DNA of 64,000 bases from Sutcliffiella horikoshii (GCF_021991925.1 NZ_RXZI01000002.1:434001-498000), one strand, 5' to 3'; shown: positions 1-10,049, counted from the stretch's first letter. Numbers and translations are program-made. The notes: generated from the letters alone by a model not told the origin.

Positions 1-974
1 CACTGTTTCGTGTTGTTATAAAAATGCATCAACTCATTTATGACTATCTTGGCAGAGTCCATGCTTTCAAACACAACATCTTCAGACATTACTCTTACTA
101 CTTCATTTGGCATATATCCCTGCTTAAACATGGATTGGCATTCTATAGTGTGGAGATCTGCTTCCTTTTGGGAAAGGGAACACTCTTTCCTTAATAGGGC
201 AGAGACCTTCTTAAAACTCGCTGTCCGTTCGACGTAACCTTCTTCCCCTGCACGGAGTAACTCTTTTTTGGTAAAAGGATAAAAGTTCTGGCTCGGTCTC
301 ATTTCTTGCTGCTCTAATATCATTTTAGGCTGCATTACTTCATAATGGGAAAAACCGTGTTCATCATGATAATGGGATTTATAATAGAGCTCCGCTTCCT
401 TAATGGTGTAGAGGAAGCGACGAAAATCCTTCATCTCCACCAACTCTTCTTCTATCATATGGAAGAACTGATCATCGCTTAGCGTGCCGTAATAATATAG
501 CATCCCATGGGTAACCTTAATCCATTCTGTATTTTGCTTCGTGATAGAAGACCATGTTGGATCCATTAAAATATCTTTTAAGGCCTCAGTCAATTTAGGG
601 TCAGATGGGAGGGCAAGCTTATTTTGTCCTTCTTCTGATACTAGATAAATGAAGCCCGTAGCTTGAAAGAAATAGAGTTGATGGATTTCCAATGTTTCAG
701 TGGAAGCTTGCCCATTATGGAAGACAAGTCCTTTCAGGATTTTCATACGATGCTCATCCCAAGTCAAAAGAAGATCTTCCAAACGCTTGGGGATCTCCTC
801 CGCCAACAAGTCAACTAGCGGTCCCTTGTTCAGGCTGCTTGCATTCTCAATCCCATAATTCTTGCGCAAGGTGTGTAGGTCTTCTTTTGTTTTAAAAGAT
901 AAAGCATCCTTTAAGGTGAAAGGAAGAGAGAGATTAATAGTTAACTCATCCACCAGGTTCTGTATTTGATCCAC
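1..974 (-). CDS. Partial gene, C-terminus beyond the window; possible SEC-C-type/Rho-N-like protein
   Basis: An open frame of about 324 codons runs on the minus strand from near 974 to the left edge without a stop, so the C-terminus is missing. Residues about 20-65 (reading LKDALSFKTKEDLHTLRKNY, then GIENASSLNKGPLVDLL) resemble the small helical Rho-N/SAP-like motif found at the N-terminus of long Bacillus SEC-C proteins. The rest is charged and helical and I do not recognise it. There is no ATG. The in-frame stop upstream is at 984-986, and the candidate starts are GTG 974, which overlaps the GGAGG at 974-978, or GTG 953, which is 20 nt from it. The start is therefore uncertain. The family call is an inference from one motif. 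Confidence 0.6.
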   Translation of the reverse strand, partial: MDQIQNLVDELTINLSLPFTLKDALSFKTKEDLHTLRKNYGIENASSLNKGPLVDLLAEEIPKRLEDLLLTWDEHRMKILKGLVFHNGQASTETLEIHQLYFFQATGFIYLVSEEGQNKLALPSDPKLTEALKDILMDPTWSSITKQNTEWIKVTHGMLYYYGTLSDDQFFHMIEEELVEMKDFRRFLYTIKEAELYYKSHYHDEHGFSHYEVMQPKMILEQQEMRPSQNFYPFTKKELLRAGEEGYVERTASFKKVSALLRKECSLSQKEADLHTIECQSMFKQGYMPNEVVRVMSEDVVFESMDSAKIVINELMHFYNNTKQ

Positions 975-1150
975 CTCCAGTGGTTATTTTTTATCTAGTA
1001 TAACCTTTTACGAGTAATTCTAACATGGGCGGGCCTTACAATATAGAGTTCTGCCTTAATAGCCAAGGTCTTTAGTCGGATAAAAGCAGTTACGCCCAGA
1101 AAGTTATTGATTATTAAGAAAACTCATAGTATCTTTAATACTAGATAGGT

Positions 1151-1295
1151 TGGTAGCGTTTGCATAGAAAGGCATAGTTTGCTAGATGTTTGGGAATCAA
1201 TGTGTGCAAATTTGCGCAAACGATTTCACGTTTATAGAAACATCACCAACACCAAGCTAATTATTTTTCTGTGCAACTTTGTGCAAACGCTTCCG
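1151..1295 (+). promoter_or_regulatory. Three cre/LacI-family-like operator boxes upstream of the amylopullulanase
   Basis: Three boxes fit the CcpA cre consensus (TGNAANCGNTNNCA) with one or two mismatches: TGGTAGCGTTTGCA at 1151-1164, the reverse complement of CGCAAACGATTTCA at 1215-1228, and the reverse complement of TGCAAACGCTTCCG at 1282-1295. The last two lie inside a longer direct repeat, 1203-1227 and 1270-1294, which share TGTGCAA, then TTTG, then GCAAACG. That is more than a cre needs, so a maltose-type LacI regulator (MalR-like) could also bind. The third box sits about 50 nt before the start codon, where binding would block transcription. The rest of 975-1341 shows nothing clear, and the promoter hexamers are ambiguous. 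Confidence 0.6.
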
Positions 1296-1341
1296 CATTT
1301 TAGCAAGACAAGAAAATCATAGTATTGAAAGGGGCAGGGAT

Positions 1342-4300
1342 ATGAAGAGAAGGGTTCAAAGGGGAATGGCTGTTTTACTTTCCGCTCTACTTGTTGTGTC
1401 CATGTTTGCGGGGTACCTACCTACTAAAGCGGTAGCCGAAACTGGAAATAAGAAGATAGTGTTCAGCTATGAACGGCCTGATGGGAATTATGAAGGATGG
1501 AATCTGTGGGTCTGGGGGACTGGTGTGAAGGATGACCAGATAGACTTTACAGAATTCAAGGATGGAAAGGCATATGCCGACATTGCAGTTAGTAATAATG
1601 CGGATAAAGTCGGTTTTATTATCCGAAAAGGAAATTGGGAAGAAAAGGACGTGGATAAGGATCGTGAGATAAAGGTCAACAAAAACGATGACATCACCAA
1701 AGTTCACGTAATAAGCCAGCAGGAAACATTCACGCAAGTTCCTGATGGAAGCGCACCTGTGGTCGCGGACGGAAGCGCAGATTTCTTTTTCCGTGATAAA
1801 GACCTGTACGCAGCAGGTGAAATGGACAAGGTCGAAAAGGTCGAGCTAGCGATTTTAGGTGAAACATACGAAATGAACGCCGAGCAGGATAAGGAGCGTT
1901 TTACTTATACAGTAAAAGACCTTCCTATAGGCGAGCATGAATATACTTATTTGGTGACAGTGGATGGAGAGACAAAGGAAGTAAGTGACCCATATAACAC
2001 GGTGGATGGAAAGTCTGTTGTGAAGTATGTTACCTCCGACGTTACACTGACAGCATCTACTACGCCGGAAAAAGTAGATTACAACCAAAACGCAGTAGTG
2101 TCGGTGGATGTGGAATCGGAAGCAGGAACAAAAATCCGTGAACTATCTATCAATCTGTCAGAAATCGGCGGCAAAGAGAAAGTGGCCATCGATCCTGCAC
2201 TGAATGAATTAACAGTCGCGGTCAAACAGAGTGTAACAGCAGGTGTGAAAACCTTGCCGATAACAGCGGTAGATGAATTCGGAAATCGCCACGAAGGCTC
2301 TGCAACCCTCGAGGTTCAGGCACGCACCTTCACTGGTGAAGAGGCGGATTTTGATTGGGATCAGTCGGTGGTTTATTTTATGCTGACAGACCGATTCTTT
2401 GATGGGGATGCCTCTAACAATGACCCACATGGAATTGGCTATGATACAAGCAAATCTGGTACATACCAGGGTGGGGATTTTAAAGGGATCACACAAAAAC
2501 TTGATTACCTGGACGAGCTTGGAATCAATACGATCTGGATCAGTCCGGTTGTCGATAACATTAAATATGACGTGCGACACACCGACGGACCGGATACGCC
2601 ATATTATGCTTACCATGGCTATTGGGCGGATAATTTCGGGAAATTGAACCCGCATTTCGGTTCCATGGATGACTTCCATGAAATGATTGACAAGGCACAT
2701 GAACGCGGAATCAAAATCATGGTCGATGTCGTACTGAACCACACAGGTTACGGGTTGAAACCTGGTGACAGCAGCAGTGTGGCGAACTTCCCGACAGACG
2801 AAGACCGTGCGCGATTTGACGGAATGCTTCGAGATGGCGGTTCGGATACAATCCGAGGCGAGCTAGCTGGCCTACCGGATTTTCTAACGGAAAATGCGGA
2901 TGTCCGTGAGCAGGTGGTTCAATGGCAGACGGACTGGATCGAAAAGTCCAGAACGGCAAAAGGCAACACGATTGACTATTTCCGTGTTGACACGGTTAAA
3001 CACGTGGAAGACACCACTTGGATGGCGTTTAAAAATGCCCTGACAAAAGAGATGCCAGAGCACAAGCTGATTGGGGAAGCATGGGGAGCTAATGTCAATG
3101 ACGACCAAGGCTACCTGAACAGCGGAATGATGGATTCCTTGTTAGATTTTGAGTTTAAGAACTATGCCCGTGATTTTGCAAACGGACAACTAGAAGCGGT
3201 TCAGCAAAAGCTCGAGGCACGCAATAGCAAATTGAATAACACAGCAACCCTTGGTCAATTTTTAGGAAGCCATGACGAGGACCGTTTCCTTGAACTGGTG
3301 GGTGGCGACCTTGGGAAGTACCAAGTGGCAGCATCCCTTCAACTGACGGCAAAAGGACAGCCTGTCATCTATTATGGGGAAGAGCTGGGCTTGCCTGGTA
3401 AGAACGATTATCCTTATTATACCAACCGTCAGAATATGCCATGGGACGACGTGGAAGGCAATGAAACATTAGAGCATTATAAAAAAGTTCTTGCGTTCCG
3501 TAACGAAAATCCAAACACATTTGCTAAAGGGGACCGTGAGAAGGTAGCGGGATCTGATAGTGACAAATTCTTGGTATTCTCCCGCACATATGGAGAGAAT
3601 TCTGTATATGTAGGATTGAATACAGCAGCTACAGCAAGAGACGTTACCCTTAACTTTGGTTCCTCCGAAGCAGTGGTGACCGATCATTATTCTAATCAGG
3701 AGTACCAAGCAAATGAAAATGGACAAGTAACCTTCACGATTCCAGCGATGGAAGATGGGGGAACTGTCTTGCTTGAAGTGGAAGGAGCAGGGCCGCCTGT
3801 AGAGGAAGAGCCAACGGAACCGGGTGAAATCGGCGAAAACACGCTTCGCATCCATTATCAACGCACAGACAACAGCTACGAAAACCTTGGCTTATGGCTA
3901 TGGGGAGACGTGGCGGCACCTTCTGACAACTGGCCATCAGGCGGTACACCATTTGAAGCTGGAAATGTCACGGATTATGGTGCATATATTGATGTAGAGC
4001 TGAAAAGTGGTGCACAAAACGTTGGATTCCTAGTCCTGAACAGAACAAACGGGGACAAGGACGGCGGAGATAAAGGGGTCGAGCTGTTCAGTCCAGACCT
4101 AAATGAAGTATGGATCAAGCAAGGCTCTGATGAAGTATTCTTATATGAGCCGGTGGACCTACCGGCAAATACGGTCCGCATTCATTATGAAAGAACGAAC
4201 GCCGACTATGACGGTTGGGGTTTATGGAACTGGGAGGATGTCGAGTCGCCATCTGACGGCTGGCCGAACGGTGCCGCGGATGCTGCAGGAATTGGAAAAT

Positions 4301-7095
4301 ACGGTGCTTATTACGACATCAAGTTAAAAGAAGATGCAAACAAAATCGGCTTCCTTTTTGTTAACAAACAAACAGGGGGACAAACAGGAGATATGAGTTT
4401 TGATATGCTGAAGCAATACAACCAACTTTTTGTAAAAGAGGGCGAGGATAAGGTCTACACGAACCCTTATGGAACGGTACCATTGGCGCTTGTTTCCGGA
4501 GAGGTCTTGTCAGACAAACTGATTAGCCTTACTTTTACCAAGACAGATGGATTAAATGTAGAAGAATTAAAAGAGCAATTAGTAATAAAGGATGTTGATG
4601 GGAACGATGTGTCCTTCACGGATGTGACCATTGAAGGCCCGAAAACGGTACATGTACATGGTGAGTTTGATTTGGAAAAGATACCATTTGCCGTGACATA
4701 TGGCGACAGGACTATTTCTGTAAAATCGGGTTGGAAACTGATAGATGAAATGTATGCCTATGACGGCAAGCTTGGGGCAGAATTGCATGAAGACGGAACG
4801 GCCACGTTAAAAGTATGGTCGCCAAAAGCGGACAATGTGTCTGTGGTACTTTATGACAAGGATGACCAGAACGAGATCGTTGACACGATTGAGATGGCGA
4901 AAGGGGACCGTGGTGTTTGGTCTGTCAAGCTATCAGAGGAAAATACAGGCTTAACTAGTTTAAAAGGCTACTATTATCATTATGAAATTACGCATGGTGA
5001 TGTAACGAATCTAGCGTTAGATCCGTATGCCAAATCAATGGCAGCATGGAACAACGAAGCGGGAGACAAGGTCGGAAAAGCGGCGATAGTGGACATCGGC
5101 TCCATTGGGCCTGAGCTTGATTATGCTGACATCCCTGGCTTTGAAAAGCGCGAAGACACCATCATCTACGAGGTGCATGTACGCGACTTCACATCCGACC
5201 CGAATATCGGCGAGGACCTGAAAGCACAGTTCGGTACATTTGCTTCTTTTGTAGAAAAACTGGATTACATTCAGGAGCTTGGCGTCACCCACATTCAATT
5301 GTTGCCGGTGATGAGTTATTACTTTAGCAATGAATTTAAGTCTGGGGAGCGCATGCTAGAGTATGCTTCAACAGGGACGAATTACAACTGGGGCTATGAC
5401 CCTCACAGTTATTTCTCCTTATCCGGTATGTACTCGGAGAACCCTGAGGATCCGGAATTGAGAATTAAAGAATTCAAGAATCTGATCAACGAGATTCATA
5501 AGCGCGATATGGGTGTGGTGCTCGATGTGGTGTTCAACCATACGGCACAGGTCCACATTTTCGAAGACCTTGTACCAAACTACTACCACTTCATGGATGC
5601 GGATGGAACTCCTAGAACAAGCTTCGGTGGCGGTCGCCTAGGAACGACACATGAAATGTCCCGCCGCGTGCTGGTGGATTCCATCAAGCACTGGGTCGAT
5701 GAGTACAAAGTGGATGGATTCCGTTTTGACATGATGGGAGACCATGATGCAGAAAGTATCCAGATCGCTTTTGACGAAGCGAAAAAATTGAACCCGAATA
5801 TTGTGATGATCGGGGAAGGGTGGGTAACATTTGCTGGGGACGAGGGCGAACCGGTCCAGGCTGCCGACCAGCAATGGATGAAAGACACGGAAGCGGTCGG
5901 AAGCTTCTCCGACGAATTCCGTAACGAATTGAAATCTGGCTTCGGAAGCGAAGGACAGCCCCGCTTCATCACAGGTGGCGCGCGTAACGTGCAACAAATT
6001 TTCGATAACATTAAAGCACAGCCGTATAACTTTGAAGCGGATCAACCAGGTGATGTGGTGCAATACATCGAAGCGCATGACAACCTGACGCTATACGATG
6101 TCATCGCCCAATCGATTAAAAAAGATCCAGAAATTGCGGAAAACGATTTGGAAATCCATAAGCGTATCCGAGTGGGTAATGCAATGGTGTTGACGTCTCA
6201 AGGGACGGCGTTCTTACATGCCGGACAGGAATTTGGACGTACGAAGCAATGGAGAGCGGAGGCAACGGAAGCGCCATACAAGTCTACGTATATGACGGAT
6301 GCTAATGGCAACCCGTTCGTCTATCCGTATTTCATTCACGATTCCTATGATTCCTCGGATATCATCAATCGTTTTGATTGGGAAAAGGCGACAGATGCGG
6401 AGAAATACCCTGTCAATAACGTGACCCGTGACTACACGAAAGGCTTGATCGAGCTGCGTCGTTCAACGGATGCTTTCCGTTTGGGCTCTCGTGAGTTGGT
6501 AGATTCAAATGTAACGATGGTGACGGCCCCAGAAATCAAGGAGCAAGACCTGGTTGTTGCATACCGCAGCGTGTCGACTGCTGGTGTGGAGTATTACACA
6601 TTCGTAAATGCTGATACCTCTAGTAGAACATTGACGTTAGAGAAGGGCTTAACGGAAGGTGTGGTAGTGGTTGATGCGGACGAGGCTAATGTTGCTGGAG
6701 TAACGGGGCCGACTGGTTTTGAGCTTTCTTCAGGCAGCATCACCATTGAGCCATTGACGACCGTTGTTGTCCGTGTAGGAGAACAGGAAGGAACGGACCC
6801 GGATGATGGGGACGGAGATGGTAACACTCCTCCGCCTGGCAACGGAAATGGCAACAAGCCGGGGACACCGCCAGGCAAAGGTGGCGAAAACCCGGGCAAA
6901 GGCAATGAAAAAGGAAATGGCAAGAACGATAAGACACCACCTGGAAAAGGTGGGGGGAACCCAGGTAAGGGGAACAAGCTTCCTCTCACCGCAACTTCTT
7001 CCTATAATAATATGCTACTTGGAACGGTAATGCTCGTTTTTGGTGGAGTGTTGTTCTTTTGGAGAAGAAGAGTGGAATTGAAAGAAAGAGCCTGA
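1342..7095 (+). CDS. Cell-wall-anchored amylopullulanase: alpha-amylase plus type I pullulanase in one chain
   Basis: A 1917-residue secreted enzyme that should cut alpha-1,4 and alpha-1,6 bonds of starch, glycogen or pullulan. In order: signal peptide (about 1-32), CBM41-like domain (35-130), GH13 alpha-amylase domain (about 340-800) with catalytic D550, E579 and D645, two more CBM41-like repeats (about 833 and 944, each with an RIHYxRTxxxY core), a CBM48-like domain (about 1144), and a pullulanase GH13 domain with YNWGYDP at 1348-1354 and D1463, E1492, D1580. A Gly/Pro/Lys-rich wall spacer leads to LPLTA at 1880-1884, a hydrophobic segment and an RRR tail. The architecture matches, from memory, the alkaline amylopullulanase of Bacillus sp. 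KSM-1378. ATG 1342 was chosen over an upstream in-frame TTG at 1279 because it follows GAAAGGGGC and gives a standard signal peptide. The gene is monocistronic, with cre-like boxes upstream and a terminator downstream. Confidence 0.93.
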   Translation: MKRRVQRGMAVLLSALLVVSMFAGYLPTKAVAETGNKKIVFSYERPDGNYEGWNLWVWGTGVKDDQIDFTEFKDGKAYADIAVSNNADKVGFIIRKGNWEEKDVDKDREIKVNKNDDITKVHVISQQETFTQVPDGSAPVVADGSADFFFRDKDLYAAGEMDKVEKVELAILGETYEMNAEQDKERFTYTVKDLPIGEHEYTYLVTVDGETKEVSDPYNTVDGKSVVKYVTSDVTLTASTTPEKVDYNQNAVVSVDVESEAGTKIRELSINLSEIGGKEKVAIDPALNELTVAVKQSVTAGVKTLPITAVDEFGNRHEGSATLEVQARTFTGEEADFDWDQSVVYFMLTDRFFDGDASNNDPHGIGYDTSKSGTYQGGDFKGITQKLDYLDELGINTIWISPVVDNIKYDVRHTDGPDTPYYAYHGYWADNFGKLNPHFGSMDDFHEMIDKAHERGIKIMVDVVLNHTGYGLKPGDSSSVANFPTDEDRARFDGMLRDGGSDTIRGELAGLPDFLTENADVREQVVQWQTDWIEKSRTAKGNTIDYFRVDTVKHVEDTTWMAFKNALTKEMPEHKLIGEAWGANVNDDQGYLNSGMMDSLLDFEFKNYARDFANGQLEAVQQKLEARNSKLNNTATLGQFLGSHDEDRFLELVGGDLGKYQVAASLQLTAKGQPVIYYGEELGLPGKNDYPYYTNRQNMPWDDVEGNETLEHYKKVLAFRNENPNTFAKGDREKVAGSDSDKFLVFSRTYGENSVYVGLNTAATARDVTLNFGSSEAVVTDHYSNQEYQANENGQVTFTIPAMEDGGTVLLEVEGAGPPVEEEPTEPGEIGENTLRIHYQRTDNSYENLGLWLWGDVAAPSDNWPSGGTPFEAGNVTDYGAYIDVELKSGAQNVGFLVLNRTNGDKDGGDKGVELFSPDLNEVWIKQGSDEVFLYEPVDLPANTVRIHYERTNADYDGWGLWNWEDVESPSDGWPNGAADAAGIGKYGAYYDIKLKEDANKIGFLFVNKQTGGQTGDMSFDMLKQYNQLFVKEGEDKVYTNPYGTVPLALVSGEVLSDKLISLTFTKTDGLNVEELKEQLVIKDVDGNDVSFTDVTIEGPKTVHVHGEFDLEKIPFAVTYGDRTISVKSGWKLIDEMYAYDGKLGAELHEDGTATLKVWSPKADNVSVVLYDKDDQNEIVDTIEMAKGDRGVWSVKLSEENTGLTSLKGYYYHYEITHGDVTNLALDPYAKSMAAWNNEAGDKVGKAAIVDIGSIGPELDYADIPGFEKREDTIIYEVHVRDFTSDPNIGEDLKAQFGTFASFVEKLDYIQELGVTHIQLLPVMSYYFSNEFKSGERMLEYASTGTNYNWGYDPHSYFSLSGMYSENPEDPELRIKEFKNLINEIHKRDMGVVLDVVFNHTAQVHIFEDLVPNYYHFMDADGTPRTSFGGGRLGTTHEMSRRVLVDSIKHWVDEYKVDGFRFDMMGDHDAESIQIAFDEAKKLNPNIVMIGEGWVTFAGDEGEPVQAADQQWMKDTEAVGSFSDEFRNELKSGFGSEGQPRFITGGARNVQQIFDNIKAQPYNFEADQPGDVVQYIEAHDNLTLYDVIAQSIKKDPEIAENDLEIHKRIRVGNAMVLTSQGTAFLHAGQEFGRTKQWRAEATEAPYKSTYMTDANGNPFVYPYFIHDSYDSSDIINRFDWEKATDAEKYPVNNVTRDYTKGLIELRRSTDAFRLGSRELVDSNVTMVTAPEIKEQDLVVAYRSVSTAGVEYYTFVNADTSSRTLTLEKGLTEGVVVVDADEANVAGVTGPTGFELSSGSITIEPLTTVVVRVGEQEGTDPDDGDGDGNTPPPGNGNGNKPGTPPGKGGENPGKGNEKGNGKNDKTPPGKGGGNPGKGNKLPLTATSSYNNMLLGTVMLVFGGVLFFWRRRVELKERA

Positions 7096-7104
7096 TAAAA
7101 TAGA

Positions 7105-7148
7105 AAAAAGTGTGGCAAGGGAATATCCCGCCACACTTTTTCATTTTT
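7105..7148 (+). terminator. Rho-independent terminator after the amylopullulanase
   Basis: A perfect 12-bp stem, AAAAAGTGTGGC at 7105-7116 with GCCACACTTTTT at 7130-7141, is followed by more T residues. The A-rich left arm lets it also work for the opposing ROK gene that ends at 7261. Confidence 0.9.
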
Positions 7149-7260
7149 ATCAGGCACTATTTATTGTAGATTTATGATCCACTATACGTTATTTTCCATA
7201 CAGCCCATATTAATTTCCAAACTAACAAAATTCATGCCGTTCTCCACAATTAAAAATAAC

Positions 7261-8481
7261 TTAAAATCCTCCTGGTTTAAACAAACTCCGTAATACCAAA
7301 GTGCAAGCACCAACGGCCATTCCCTTTTTTCCTAAAGTGGAGCATTCAATGGCTTCAGCGCCAGGGGAGCTTTTCAGGGTGCTCCTTTCCACCATGGTGC
7401 GGATCGGAGAAAGAATGAGATCTCCTGCATCGAAAAGCTTTCCTTCTAAGATAACCTTAGATGGGGTAAAGATATTAATGAAATTGGCGATGGCCAGACC
7501 AAGGTAGCGACCTGATTCCTCAAGGGATTCTAGTGCCAGTTGGTCCCCTTTTTCAGCCGCCCGGAATATCATTTCAATATCCCACTGGGTGTCTTCATTC
7601 ATTTCTGCAGCCAATATAGAATCGCGCCCTAACCGTATGCCGCGCTTGACACGCTCGAGCACTGCCGCCTCTGAAGAGAATGCTTCTAGGCATCCATAGT
7701 TGCCGCATTTACATCTGGGACCATTCACATCGACGATGGTATGGCCGATCTCTCCTGCGCTGTTATATACGCCATTATAGATTTTATGATTCAGGACAAT
7801 GCCTGAACCAATCCCTCTTCCTACACTTATACAGATAAAATCGGATACATCTTTGCCTTTACCGTACCAACTTTCCGCCAGTGTCAGAGCCCTTACATCG
7901 TTTTCCATAAGTACCGGAATGGAGAACTTTTCTTCTAAGGTCTTCTTAATCGGGATATTCGACAAGTTTAAATGAGGTGCGAAAATGGCTATTCCGTTCT
8001 CTGGATCCACTAGGCCGTGCATGGCCACACCGATACCGATGATGGAGGAGTGGAGGAGGTCATTTTCATCTAAAGTGATTTGAATGCATTCTTTTAGCAT
8101 GGTTAGAAATTCTACCTCACTTGGAGTATTCCAAACCTCTCTATCTTTACTGTAAATAATCTCCCCATCAAGGTTGGAGATGACAGTGGTGATGACCTCA
8201 GCAGATCCATATATGCCAATAATAAAGTAGTTTGATGAATTAAGGGTTAGCATGATCGGCTTTCTTCCACCTTGTGATTTCGCGAAGCCGGTTTCTTCTT
8301 TAATAAAGTCCGCCTCCAGCAGTTCCGAAACGATGCTGCCAACTGTAGGAGGAGTTAATTTTGTCAGTTTTGCAATTTCGGCTCTGGAAATCGGTCCCTG
8401 TAAACGGATCAAATTCATAATGGCAGACTTGTTAAGTGATTTCATTCCTTCAAAGCTACCAGTTTTCGGTATAAAAGACAT
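7261..8481 (-). CDS. ROK-family transcriptional repressor (XylR/NagC type)
   Basis: A 406-residue regulator. An N-terminal winged helix-turn-helix (about 14-75, with SRAEIAKLTKLTPPTVGSIV) is followed by a ROK sugar-kinase-like domain carrying GIGVAMHGLVDPENG, the GRGIGSGIV glycine-rich loop and the zinc motif GHTIV...CKCGNYGC. Family knowledge says such proteins bind an operator and release it on binding a sugar. It is the last gene of the minus-strand transport operon (SBP, permease, permease, YesL, ROK), 68 bp after the YesL gene. It probably represses both this operon and the divergent glycosidase/galactose operon through the AT-rich boxes at 12438-12656 and 13784-13802. The inducer is unknown, with galactose or an arabinogalactan oligosaccharide the reasonable guesses. 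The ATG follows a weak GAGGAAC site. Confidence 0.9.
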   Translation of the reverse strand: MSFIPKTGSFEGMKSLNKSAIMNLIRLQGPISRAEIAKLTKLTPPTVGSIVSELLEADFIKEETGFAKSQGGRKPIMLTLNSSNYFIIGIYGSAEVITTVISNLDGEIIYSKDREVWNTPSEVEFLTMLKECIQITLDENDLLHSSIIGIGVAMHGLVDPENGIAIFAPHLNLSNIPIKKTLEEKFSIPVLMENDVRALTLAESWYGKGKDVSDFICISVGRGIGSGIVLNHKIYNGVYNSAGEIGHTIVDVNGPRCKCGNYGCLEAFSSEAAVLERVKRGIRLGRDSILAAEMNEDTQWDIEMIFRAAEKGDQLALESLEESGRYLGLAIANFINIFTPSKVILEGKLFDAGDLILSPIRTMVERSTLKSSPGAEAIECSTLGKKGMAVGACTLVLRSLFKPGGF

Positions 8482-8549
8482 ATTTGTTCCTCAATTCTAT
8501 AAAAATTCTTAAATGCTTTTAAAAAAGCGATTGGCTGCACGTGGAGCTC

Positions 8550-9212
8550 CTAGTTGTTCCAAGGTCTGATTAACCCTCTCCACTTAACATTATAATCAAA
8601 ACTGTATTCATTCGGATTATATTTGTGTAATAAAAAGGAAAGAGAATTATAGGAAATTAAAGCCAACAAGCCGCTCCATGCAATGAGCATGATGGTCAAA
8701 ACGCTGCATATAAAGGTAGTGATTAGAATATATAATGCGATATTAAAGGTAAACGAATAATTCTCCGTTACTAGCTTCCAAGACTGTTTGACAATGGTGG
8801 TCAAATCTTGCTCTTCCTGTATGATCATTAAAGGGAACATATACAGGACAATGAGGTTCCATATAATCAGTATATATATGAGAAGGATTCCAATAATATT
8901 GGCCGCAACACTTCCATTTGTAAAGAGGATAATAGTATAGACGGTTCCAGGTACCATGATAAATAGATACAGGAGAGATAACTTCATCCCAATCCCAATG
9001 TGTTGATGAACTGCTTGGAAATAGTCCTTTACAGTTATACTGTGACCTTTCTTTCTTTTAATTATAACGGAGAACAGCCCAGCGGTTGCTGGGCCAAAAG
9101 TCAGGATTGGCAGCATACAAAGCCACCAAAGGATAGTGAATTTAATGATCGTGCCCAGCTGTTGATAGCCTTCAAATACAGAACGGTTAAAAACAATCCA
9201 TGCATTCTTCAT
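8550..9212 (-). CDS. YesL-like membrane protein (DUF624 family)
   Basis: A 220-residue protein with about five hydrophobic segments, starting MKNAWIVFNRS. Proteins of this family are common in Bacillus and Paenibacillus beside carbohydrate ABC importers of the YesOPQ/LplABC kind. Their molecular role is not established. The ATG at 9212 is 3 nt past the stop of the upstream permease, so the two are probably translationally coupled. The family and context indicate a membrane accessory of the sugar importer, which is an inference and not a demonstrated function. Confidence 0.8.
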   Translation of the reverse strand: MKNAWIVFNRSVFEGYQQLGTIIKFTILWWLCMLPILTFGPATAGLFSVIIKRKKGHSITVKDYFQAVHQHIGIGMKLSLLYLFIMVPGTVYTIILFTNGSVAANIIGILLIYILIIWNLIVLYMFPLMIIQEEQDLTTIVKQSWKLVTENYSFTFNIALYILITTFICSVLTIMLIAWSGLLALISYNSLSFLLHKYNPNEYSFDYNVKWRGLIRPWNN

Positions 9213-9215
9213 GGC

Positions 9216-10049
9216 TTATCCTTTTATTCCTGATAACGCAATACCTTTTACAAGGAAGCGCTGTGCAAAAATAAACAGAATAATAACCGGAAGGGCAGAG
9301 AAAATCGTAGCGGCCATCAACTTGGCAAACTGTATATTGAATTGTCCTTGCATGATAGCAAGTCCTACTGGTAATGTCCTCATTTCTGCACTTGAAGTCA
9401 CGATCAATGGCCATAAATAGTCATTCCAGTTCCCCATGAATGTAAATAGGGCCAATACAATCAAGGCAGGTTTAGCAAGTGGAAGGATAATCTTCCAATA
9501 AATTGTGAAGCTTGATGCTCCATCAATTCTCGCCGCTTCTTCGAGTTCCATTGGGATTCCAATGAAAAATTGGCGAAGAAGAAAGATGCCAAATACACTC
9601 GCAAGGCCAGGGAAGATCATGGCTGCATAGTTGTTGGTCCAGCCAAGTGAACTTACAAGTCCATATAAAGGAACGAGATTCATGACAGGAGGAATCATCA
9701 TGGTTCCCATCAAAGCCCAAAATAACACGTCTCTCCCTTTAAATTTCAGGCGGGCAAAGGCATATGCAGACATGGAATTGAATAAAAGCATCAATCCTGT
9801 ATGAATGGTTGCTATGAAAAAACTGTTCCAAAACCATCGTAGTATCGGAACGTCATTTCTAGCAAATACATCTGTGAAATTTTTGAAAGTAATGGTATCC
9901 GGTATCCAGCGGATCGGCCAGGATATCGCTTGGCTCTCAGGCTTTAAAGATGTGGAGATGACCCAAAGGAAAGGGATGATCCAAAATAGAGCCGCGATAG
10001 ATAAAAAGAGGAAACTGAATCTTTTGGATGATTTATCTTTTATTGCCAT
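9216..10049 (-). CDS. Carbohydrate ABC transporter permease (MalG/AraQ type)
   Basis: A 277-residue inner-membrane permease of the CUT1 sugar importer family with six predicted hydrophobic segments. The cytoplasmic EAA loop, which docks the ATPase, reads EEAARIDGASSFTIYWKIIL around 185-205. The ATG follows GGAGGCGAAGAAA. It pairs with the permease just upstream (16-bp gap) and the binding lipoprotein at 11064. No ATPase gene is in the operon, as is usual for Bacillus CUT1 systems that share MsmX. The genes beside it suggest the cargo is an oligosaccharide rich in galactose or arabinose. Confidence 0.93.
   Translation of the reverse strand: MAIKDKSSKRFSFLFLSIAALFWIIPFLWVISTSLKPESQAISWPIRWIPDTITFKNFTDVFARNDVPILRWFWNSFFIATIHTGLMLLFNSMSAYAFARLKFKGRDVLFWALMGTMMIPPVMNLVPLYGLVSSLGWTNNYAAMIFPGLASVFGIFLLRQFFIGIPMELEEAARIDGASSFTIYWKIILPLAKPALIVLALFTFMGNWNDYLWPLIVTSSAEMRTLPVGLAIMQGQFNIQFAKLMAATIFSALPVIILFIFAQRFLVKGIALSGIKG

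Noticed and set aside
2209-2742. Long antisense open frame inside the amylopullulanase gene
   Set aside because: It is a shadow of a highly coding strand with no ribosome site and no known domain.
5583-6078. Overlapping antisense frames in the pullulanase half
   Set aside because: They are complementary to conserved catalytic regions, so their openness follows from the sense codons.
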